Below, in pieces: positions 7,669 through 12,573 of a DNA stretch of 12,573 nt. The notes under the pieces are model-generated. The model had not been told where the DNA came from, did no database searches, and saw only the letters and a program-made list of their open reading frames with translations. The stretch is from Bremia lactucae (taxonomy: Eukaryota; Oomycota; Peronosporomycetes; Peronosporales; Peronosporaceae), in NCBI RefSeq assembly GCF_004359215.1, contig NC_090621.1, positions 4,136,783 to 4,149,355 on the forward strand. Reading direction: 5' to 3'. The position numbers were made by a program, and so were the translations under genes. Within the stretch, counting starts at the first letter, position 1, and every line of letters starts with the position of its first letter.

Positions 7669-8394
7669 TTATCCTATTGTGCGTCGATATTCTTGACGTG
7701 TTGAGTTATGATCTCCTTGTTTTCCTTGCGCAGGTACCCCGGTTTTCTTGCAGAATAGGTCGACGTTGCCATAATTGCCTCCGCCATCTGTGCGCAGCAC
7801 ATGAATACGGCAGTCGAAATGCTTTAAAAAACAAGAATGCTTCAAACTGCTTGGCTGCTGTTTTTTTTGTTCGCGCGAGGAATATTTGACAGTAGTTTGA
7901 TTCGTGATCAACAAAGTCAATCAGATAGCGGTTGCCAAGTCTGTCCTGCGGCGTCATCGGTCCTTTCAGGTCCGAGCATGTTTAACCGCCGATCCTGTCG
8001 ATTGATGAGTTGGTTCCGCTGTCCTGATGTGCTTGATCATTGCCGGTTTGCTTGTCCTCCATACACGAAATACATGACATTCGCTTTTTATTCGTCAGGT
8101 GAATGCCAGAGGCTGGATCTCTTGCTATTCGCTCGATAGAATCGAGGGCAAGATGCCCAAAACGCCGATGTAATTGCATTAAAGTGCCCTGTTCTAAATC
8201 GCTCACCACATCATTGGTCGCGTTTTTTTCAAGCGCCGTCATGATTATTTCTTTAGTATTCCGCTTACTTCGAGTCGCCATCCTTTCTATGTAAAGCACG
8301 TTACTAACCATAGTAACATCAAATGCGATCGCACCGTTACTGCGCCTAGCAATCGCGCGCTTTAATCCGTCATAAACAAGGGTAAACCCCTATC
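7669..8394 (-). pseudogene. Copia pre-integrase and integrase, second half deleted
   Basis: The frame entering from 8394 (LVYDGLKRAIARRSNGAIAF) continues into MVSNVLYIERM and the HHCC zinc domain: LHRRFGHLALDSI supplies the histidines and CISC the cysteines. A TAA at 7982-7984 interrupts just before CSDLKGPMTP, whose D (7970-7972) is the first catalytic residue. A frameshift near 7820 moves to DCRIHVLRTDGGGNYGNVD, giving the second catalytic D (7786-7788), about 61 residues from the first. The frame then degrades and stops at 7669. The catalytic glutamate region and the GKE-like C-terminal domain are missing, replaced within about 50 bp by the RT linker, so several hundred bases were deleted. 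Confidence 0.88.
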
Positions 8395-8630
8395 CCCTCA
8401 AGAACCCCATACGAAACGAAATTCCTCGACAGTCGCGGCAACAAAAAAACGTCCGTTAGCGTCACGGTTTGTTCCACACTGTGCGCTATCACCATAAGTC
8501 GCACACTGCCAACTCGCGTCAGGAGAAGTGATTCACCAACAGCCATCTCGTCATTTACGAGGTGGCGACTTGCGCCGCTGTTAAGAATTCATGGATTTGT
8601 ATCGTTTTCACCTGCATCACAGACTGCAAG
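8395..8630 (-). pseudogene. Copia aspartic protease with D to N active site
   Basis: The frame reads VLAVCDAGENDTNP, a TGA at 8589-8591, then ILNSGASRHLVNDEMAVGES. The expected family motif is W-I-L-D-S-G-A-S/T. Here the tryptophan codon is a stop (consistent with TGG to TGA), and the catalytic aspartate codon 8580-8582 is AAC (Asn; consistent with GAC to AAC). The rest is well kept (SVEQTVTLTDVFLLPRLSRN, then FVSYGVLE), and a shift near 8395 leads into the pre-integrase domain. Both losses would abolish polyprotein cleavage. Confidence 0.85.
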
Positions 8631-9979
8631 TACCTTCCGATATTGCTTCCCTTGTTCAGTCGGGCCTTATTCTTTCGCCCTCCCCCCCCCCGAATTTTTC
8701 TCGATAAGTGCTAGAACCATACCACCACCTTCAATGGTTGTCGGTCTGGTTCTGCCTTTCCCTTTGATTTACAGTCGGCTCGCACATGACCAACCTTGCC
8801 ACAACCGTAGCAGGTCTTTGTGTCTTTGCGCTTCGGTTCCAAATGGGCAGTGACGATTTCACGTCAGATTGCCCCACTACCGAGTTCGATCGACTGCGCA
8901 AAATGTGCCAGCTCTTCGGCATGGCGCAGGTAGTCAACGCGCGTAGGGTCATATTTCGCGCGCATGAAGCTCGTCAGGTCCGGCGACGCGTCTTGGACGA
9001 TGTTGTCCAGCACAAGCGAGTCCGCGCCTCCGCGTACGTCGCTCACAGCGACCATGTACAAAAAAATGCTCAGCCCATGTGCGCTTTAGGTCCTTTCTTT
9101 GCATGAATAGCTTTATGACTTGACTCGCAGTTATTGTATTCTTGAACATCGCGAGCAGCTGGCACATGACATAGTCCAGCGTCACTCTTTGGTTCCACCA
9201 CGTGTCCACCTGCTTGTGGAAGTATCTCACGGCCATACCACTGAGATTATTCCCAAGCAGGTCGACCTTAATGTCCTCACTCCACATAAATCCGCACGAG
9301 GCCTCGGCCAAATTGATGGCGTGCAAGAACGTGCGACCCCAATCAGAAAATCAGATCCAAGCCCTTTGTAGAGCTCAGATCCATCGAAGCTTCATATTAA
9401 CAGCTTTCTCTGACTAGCGTTAGGTGTCGCAAAGTAATTTGCTGACACTGGAGCTTACATCGTTTGTGCTGGAGATGGACGGCGTGCAGCTGCAGCACCA
9501 GCCGGAGCTGGCGCCTGTCTGGGCTGATGCAGCGGCGCCTGGCCACGCCCCAGCGCAAGTGACGCAAACATCGACTCTTCGTGATCAGGCGCGCGCGATC
9601 TCGGCGAAAGCGAGCTGGCTTGCTGCTGGGGTGAAACCATTAGTGCGTCGATAGTCATTGGACGTGAGCACATGTTTGCACCAAGAGCCGATGCGAACAT
9701 GCCGCTCTCTACAGCACCCAGCATCTTCTCGTCTTCTTCCCGGTTGCACTACGAAGAATCCATCTTCGCCATGCGATCGGTAAGAGCGGTGAGATCCGCG
9801 AGTATCTTGTCTTCAGTCGCCAAGCTTCTTTCGCGAGCTGGTGACTCTTCAACGACTACAGCAGTGCGTGCTGACGTAGCAACACGAGCTGGCGATGCCC
9901 CACGGGCTGGCGAGGCCTTCGCGTGACCTGATGATGCCGCCTTAGGCCTCGAATCAGTCGTGTCAGCCTTTGGGATCAT
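8631..9979 (-). pseudogene. Copia gag
   Basis: The ATG at 9977-9979 lies inside the primer-binding site and opens MIPKADTTDSRPKAASSGHA, an Ala/Ser-rich N terminus, then a coiled segment EDKILADLTALTDRMAKM. TAG 9749-9751 interrupts, after which the same frame resumes (EEDEKMLGAVESGMFASALG) until TAA 9455-9457; a TGA at 9392-9394 follows. After a shift near 9330, the next frame holds the UBN2-type gag core: HAINLAEASCGFMWSEDIKV, GMAVRYFHKQVDTWWNQRVT and KNTITASQVIKLFMQRKDL. A shift near 9060 brings VSDVRGGADSLVLDNI, then TGA 8864-8866 and the CCHC knuckle. The frame ends at TAG 8711-8713, and a poly-G tract follows. Gag is the particle shell and RNA-binding protein. Confidence 0.85.
8771..8812 (-). 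other. Intact CCHC zinc knuckle of Copia gag
   Basis: It reads CYGCGKVGHVRADC, exactly C-X2-C-X4-H-X4-C with every ligand present. Basic residues flank it (KRKDTKT before, KSKGK after), as expected for an RNA-binding nucleocapsid segment. Confidence 0.95.
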
Positions 9980-9983
9980 AACC
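9971..9983 (-). other. Copia primer-binding site, half-tRNA (initiator Met) type
   Basis: Directly after the end of the 5' LTR (9984) the minus strand reads GGTTATGATCCCA. Its complement, TGGGATCATAACC, resembles the anticodon stem-loop of eukaryotic initiator methionine tRNA (GGGCTCATAACCC type), not a tRNA 3' end. Drosophila copia is known to prime from such an internal tRNA fragment. The gag ATG (9977-9979) lies within this site. The tRNA match is from memory. Confidence 0.6.
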
Positions 9984-10219
9984 TGTAGAAAGTAAAAACG
10001 TTGGGCACATTTAGAGGAAGATTAAATTCTGTATATTATTAGACTAGCTACTTAGGTCTCTCTGCTCCGACAGCTTCAAAACGGCTGGTTGTTGGTCAAC
10101 GCTATCTAATAACATCTTGCTTTCACTATGGATAGTCGAAGTACGTCTGGCGCTAATCGTAGAATCCAGTGCCGTTCAACAAATCAATAGTCCTTTGCTT
10201 CAAAATTCACCTTCCAACA
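9984..10219 (-). repeat. Copia 5' LTR (236 bp)
   Basis: Partner of 5445-5694. It starts TGTAGAAAGTAAAAACGTT and ends CCTTCCAACA. Compared with the left copy it lacks about 9 bp near 10047 and 3 bp near 10180, and carries scattered substitutions. Promoter and transcription start should lie here, read on the minus strand. Confidence 0.93.
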
Positions 10220-10224
10220 CGAAG
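10220..10224. repeat. Copia target-site duplication, right copy (CGAAG)
   Basis: It directly follows the right LTR. It differs from the left copy only in its last base. Confidence 0.6.
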
Positions 10225-10377
10225 TGCGCGGATATCATATCGGATCAGACGTCGCGAATAACGTCCGACACGTTTCGGAAAAAATCGTGAAACGTGCGCA
10301 AGGATGTACGAAAGTTTTACATGTGTGGAAAGTCTGGGGACTTTAAGCCTGCGTATCCAGAAACCAAGGTCTCGAGA
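10225..10377 (+). pseudogene. Gag remnant with decayed zinc knuckle
   Basis: At 10315-10356 the plus strand reads FYMCGKSGDFKPAY. The spacing fits C-X2-C-X4-H-X4-C exactly, but three of the four ligands are changed (C to F, H to D, final C to Y), each explainable by a single base change. The upstream residues VRKDVRK are basic, as in nucleocapsid proteins, and a TGA stands nine codons upstream of the knuckle. The remnant is the downstream half of the DNA that the Copia element split at 5444/10225. It is followed within 21 bp by a probable LTR. Confidence 0.5.
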
Positions 10378-10866
10378 TGTAGCTGAGCTACCTCGCTCCT
10401 AAAGTCAGAGGAAGACTTTCAGACTCAGAGAGTCACTAAGTTCTATTGAACTAATGGGTTTAACAACTCAGGGAGTCGTACAAGCTATAAAAGCTTAAGG
10501 AATCCTAGTTCAAGGGATTCAGGGGTTCGTAGAACCAACAAGCAACTAGTGTCCAAGAGGATATACCTTAGAAAGGCTTCTATCTCTTACAGACCAATGC
10601 GCATGCCTTAGAAAGGCACTTAACCCTTTAAGATCAAAAGGGGAACTGCACTTTATCTAATTATTTGAATCTAAAAACCTTACCCTAGCTAAATTTTAAA
10701 ATAAATTTTGGCCACCAGATTTTACATCTGGCGGCGACTACATTTGTTACCCATAATAAATGGGATTTTAGTAACTAATTATTATAGAATTATATAAAAC
10801 GGTATTTTACCCATAAAGTAAATGTACCACAACAACGGTTCTCCAACCGATGTGTGCCCCATTACA
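10378..10866 (-). repeat. Probable Gypsy-type LTR in minus orientation
   Basis: On the minus strand it starts TGTAATGGGGCACAC at 10866, directly after a polypurine tract, and could end GCTCAGCTACA at 10378, giving a TG...CA element of 489 bp. It has no coding capacity, is AT-rich in the middle, and contains TATAAAA (10487-10493, plus) and TATATAAAAC (10793-10802, plus). The start is well supported by the tract. The far end is uncertain; alternatives are 10745 (GGGTAACA, giving 122 bp) or 10742. No matching second LTR is in the window. It carries about ten short hairpins (see findings). Confidence 0.5.
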
Positions 10867-11046
10867 CCCTCCCCCATCAGACTGTTGCCACCGAGAAACA
10901 ACATTGGCTTCATTTCCTATTTGAGGTTGGAATCTAAACAGCTTACCGTTCGGTTGTGTTTTCATTCCTTTGTCTAATGACAACCAAGCGTGAGTCACAG
11001 ACTCTAAGCATCTTCCTCGACCATGAGGGAATGGCGGATGTGAAAG
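10810..11046 (-). CDS. Weak open frame at the 3' end of a minus-strand element
   Basis: A 79-codon frame without stops reads PPFPHGRGRCLESVTHAWLS, then KLFRFQPQIGNEANVVSRWQ and continues across the polypurine tract into the LTR. The composition is protein-like before the tract, so this may be the last residues of a minus-strand pol. I recognise no domain, and a chance frame is possible. Its right end meets the plus-strand frame that opens at 11044, so a junction between elements probably lies near 11040-11060. Confidence 0.25.
10867..10875 (-). other. Polypurine tract before the LTR
   Basis: On the minus strand GGGGGAGGG lies flush against the TGTAATGG start of the LTR, the canonical position for plus-strand priming. 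This means the element's internal region once lay to the right, read on the minus strand. Confidence 0.65.
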
Positions 11047-11786
11047 TCACTCTCAATCAGAGAAGGAGGACAAAGAGCGGCGTTCGCTCACGCTTCTCCT
11101 CCGGATGAACGTCGGCGGGCCCCAAATCCGTTCCCAGAACGTGGTGCCGCTGATGTCTTAAATGCATTGAACAGGACACGCCCCTGAGTCCAACATCCTT
11201 ACGAATCCGCTCGATGAAGAGCAAGAGCAGATAATATTCATAGAGGAAAGTGCTCGTCGTCGAGCTGCCGAGATAGCGAAAGCTAAAGCTCATAGTAAAT
11301 ATAGATTTACTCCGCTTAGTGCGGACGAGCGTCTCAAAGAGATAGCGGGTCATAGCTTGATCATCTGGATCTCTGGTGACCCAACAGGATGCCGGAGGAG
11401 ATCGCAGCCCGCGACGCTCTTCATGAGCAATACCTTACGCCAAAGATAATGACGCGAAGCCAGTATCTGACGTGCTTACGTGATCAAGCCGTGGGGCTTC
11501 AGTGACCTCTATAAGGGAAATTTTGATCGTTTTGTTTTCAAACGAAACAAGGAGTGAAAATGAAGTCTCATTTGAGAACTGGGTTCACCGGGCCCGCCGA
11601 CTTCGTAATATCGTGAATGTCAGAGAGTCTGCGGGTAGAGGTGGTGTTCGTTTGGAACGGAAGCTTCGTTTCGACTTCGCTAAGCTAAAGGCCAAAGGCC
11701 AGTTGCGTTCGGCATTAATGCCACAAATTGAAGAAAAGCCCAGCCGATATTTTAATGCTTCGGGTGACCGAACAACCAAGGATTGA
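11044..11786 (+). pseudogene. Unrecognised broken coding region, five frame segments
   Basis: Successive plus-strand frames look like pieces of one protein. (a) 11044-11187: AAFAHASPPDERRRAPNPFP, ending ADVLNALNRTRP. (b) 11171-11449: PLDEEQEQIIFIEESARRRA, AKAHSKYRFTPLSADERLKE. (c) 11389-11505: MPEEIAARDALHEQYLTPKI, RSQYLTCLRDQAV. (d) 11492-11557: WGFSDLYKGNFDRFVFKRNK. (e) about 11556-11786: VSFENWVHRARRLRNIVNVR, RKLRFDFAKLKAKGQLRS, ending at TGA 11784-11786. The segments overlap or abut in order and keep a charged, helix-rich, Trp/Tyr-containing composition, as expected of one gene hit by about four indels. I recognise no domain. Its position before a Gypsy chromodomain suggests a retroelement or captured-gene product, but that is inference. 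Confidence 0.45.
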
Positions 11787-11853
11787 AGCCGCACTGAGGC
11801 TTTAGATCCACCTTATCCCACGTTTAATGTTGGGAAGCGTCGTTTGACGCGAG

Positions 11854-12258
11854 TTGACCCTGAGCTTAGCGTTTGAAAACGTCAACGGCGTACGGGCAAT
11901 CTTGCCGAAAAGGTACCTCGAACGGCAGCGAACGAGTAATCTTGTTCGCTGGCGCGGTTATCCACCTTCACATGACAGCTGGGAGCCTCGTTCCCAGCTG
12001 GATGCTGACGTTGAGTGCTTCGTCCGTCAGTATGACGAGACCCATCCGATGGTTCAGAAGGCCCATCGAAAAACACGCGCCCCTGGCGCATGTAGATCGA
12101 TTGCAAACGTCAATCGCATCCCGCATCTCAATAGAGATGCGAGACCTTCCCCAGGGCGAGGAAAGGAAATAGACATCCCCTTTTACTCTCTTCGAGCTGT
12201 CAACACAACGCGGACAGGGATCACCCCACGTGAGGCATGGAAGCCCAGCCTCACGTGA
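11854..12258 (+). pseudogene. Gypsy integrase C-terminal chromodomain
   Basis: The open frame contains a chromodomain at about 11887-12040: ILPKRYLERQRTSNLVRWRG, then YPPSHDSWEP and RSQLDADVECFVRQYDETHP. The aromatic positions (Y of KRY, W of VRW, W of DSW) and the V-R-W-R-G-Y and D-S-W-E-P blocks are the hallmarks of the domain. In chromovirus-type Gypsy integrases it binds chromatin and steers integration. No ATG is near; the frame simply opens upstream, and the DDE integrase core that should precede it is absent, so it is a 5'-truncated tail. After YDETHP the frame continues about 70 residues with no recognisable domain to TGA 12256-12258. The DNA is saturated with hairpins from 11926 on. 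Confidence 0.75.
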
Positions 12259-12541
12259 CAACCGATGCAGTCAATACTTTGCACCGGTTGGAGTTCGTTT
12301 CTCAAACTCAACGCGATTCGCGTTAAGTTTTTGAAGCCAGGCTTCGCGTCCAATGTTTTTGACATTGCGAAGGAACGCGCTCCAGGCTTGCATAAGCGAG
12401 ACTTTATCTCGCTTATTGTTGCCACTAAACCATCGATGCTTAAGAAAAGCATCGAGATAAAAATCTTCCTCAGCGCGAAAGTTCTTCGCGCTGGGATCAA
12501 GGCCATGTAGCTTTGTCGCAATAAATAAAGGATATTTATTG
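11926..12541. repeat. Chain of short inverted repeats (serial hairpins)
   Basis: Perfect arms, checked base by base: 11926-11933/11944-11951 (8 bp), 11976-11984/11992-12000 (9), 12122-12129/12134-12141 (8), 12227-12236/12248-12257 (10), 12392-12401/12407-12416 (10), 12433-12441/12447-12455 (9), 12471-12479/12485-12493 (9), 12519-12527/12533-12541 (9). With one mismatch: 12259-12269/12280-12290 (11) and 12304-12315/12319-12330 (12). Shorter ones fill gaps: 12098-12103/12111-12116, 12351-12356/12362-12367. Arms are unrelated to each other in sequence. Confidence 0.85.
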
Positions 12542-12573
12542 TGAGGAGTAGTTTCTCCAGACAAGCTATTGAT
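12271..12573 (-). CDS. Unrecognised protein-like frame running off the right edge
   Basis: The minus-strand frame is open from the window edge (12573) to the TGA at 12271-12273, 100 codons with no stop and no ATG at its start, so the N terminus lies outside. It reads FIATKLHGLDPSAKN, then FRAEEDFYLDAFLKHRWFSG, then DKVSLMQAWSAFLRNV and IGREAWLQKLNANRVEFEKR. The mix of acidic, basic and aromatic residues with regularly placed Trp (HRW, QAW, EAW) looks like a small folded helical domain, perhaps DNA-binding of the Myb/SANT or homeodomain-like kind, but I cannot identify it. It converges with the plus-strand chromodomain frame, ending 12 bp from it. The whole segment is also the densest part of the hairpin chain, which can keep opposite frames open, so a by-product cannot be excluded. 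Confidence 0.4.
   Translation of the reverse strand: MNSLSGETTPHNKYPLFIATKLHGLDPSAKNFRAEEDFYLDAFLKHRWFSGNNKRDKVSLMQAWSAFLRNVKNIGREAWLQKLNANRVEFEKRTPTGAKY

Larger units (their letters stand above)
5445..10219 (-). mobile_element. Ty1/Copia LTR retrotransposon, complete outline, dead
   Basis: Two direct LTRs (5445-5694 and 9984-10219) begin TGTAGA and end CAACA on the plus strand, so they begin TG and end CA in either orientation. They enclose an internal region coding on the minus strand in Pseudoviridae order: gag, protease, integrase, reverse transcriptase, RNase H. A 5-bp imperfect target duplication (CGAAT left, CGAAG right) flanks it. The primer-binding site lies flush with the right LTR and the polypurine tract flush with the left LTR. 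The second half of integrase is deleted, and there are many frameshifts and stops. The LTRs differ at many positions, by eye roughly 10-15 percent including indels, so the insertion is old. Confidence 0.93.

Noticed and set aside
8682..8691. Run of ten C (poly-G on the coding strand) as a programmed frameshift site between Copia gag and protease
   Set aside because: The frame change lies about 50 bp downstream, near 8630, after residues that read on normally through the poly-G (GGG then RAKNKARLNK). The tract simply encodes glycines.
9424..9926. Plus-strand Ala-rich open frames
   Set aside because: They are antisense to the Copia gag N terminus, whose minus-strand frame has the start codon, the PBS context and the family order.
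10745..10866. 122-bp solo LTR or MITE with TG/CA ends
   Set aside because: Flanks (ACATT left, CCCTC right) are not duplicated, and the flush polypurine tract favours a longer 3' LTR starting at 10866. It is kept only as an alternative end point.
11057..11353. 98-codon minus-strand open frame
   Set aside because: The plus strand over the same bases has the more protein-like frames, and this peptide is low in charge balance and lacks motifs.
1..12573. Secreted effector genes (RXLR or Crinkler type) that often sit among oomycete repeats
   Set aside because: I saw no signal peptide followed by an RXLR/EER or LFLAK motif in any frame.
1..12573. tRNA or rRNA genes
   Set aside because: No cloverleaf or conserved rRNA blocks were seen. 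The only tRNA-like string (9971-9983) is explained as a primer-binding site.

Overview
The window looks like a gene-free transposon graveyard from a eukaryotic nuclear genome, most probably an oomycete (Peronosporales-like). This is inferred from the retroelement families: Ty3/Gypsy gag-pol with a C-terminal chromodomain of the VRWRGYPPSHDSWEP type, and a Ty1/Copia element with a CYGCGKVGHVRADC knuckle. I recognise these from memory of oomycete repeats, without a database search. I found no host gene, tRNA, rRNA, CRISPR array or bacterial-type operon. Nearly every coding segment is broken by frameshifts and stops.

Layout, left to right. (1) 1-1625, minus strand: 5' half of a Gypsy element (Gypsy-A: leader or LTR remnant, gag with CCHC knuckle, protease), cut by the left edge. 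(2) 1630-4398, minus strand: a second Gypsy (Gypsy-B) with gag, protease, RT and RNase H in order; integrase and both LTRs are missing. (3) 4484-5444, plus strand: a gag-like start, a frame containing a 42-bp tandem repeat, an AT-rich gap, and a short ORF. (4) 5445-10219, minus strand: a complete-outline Copia element with two LTRs, an imperfect TSD, PPT, PBS, gag, protease, integrase (second half deleted), RT and RNase H. It is inserted into the region (3) material, which resumes at 10225 with a decayed zinc knuckle. (5) 10378-10866: a probable LTR in minus orientation with a flush polypurine tract at 10867. (6) 11044-12258, plus strand: a broken coding region I do not recognise, then a Gypsy chromodomain tail. 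(7) 12271-12573, minus strand: an open, protein-like frame running off the right edge.

The most unusual signal is not a gene. From 11926 to 12541 the DNA is an almost unbroken chain of short hairpins, eight with perfect arms of 8-10 bp and others with one mismatch. Similar, weaker chains occur in the LTR at 10379-10764 and in the Gypsy-A gag/protease at 14-623. A rough random expectation for perfect arms of at least 8 bp with 3-11 nt loops in the 616-bp stretch is about 0.1.

The elements are nested remnants and do not act together: Copia jumped into older Gypsy-like DNA, and everything has since decayed, with many inferred G:C to A:T changes.
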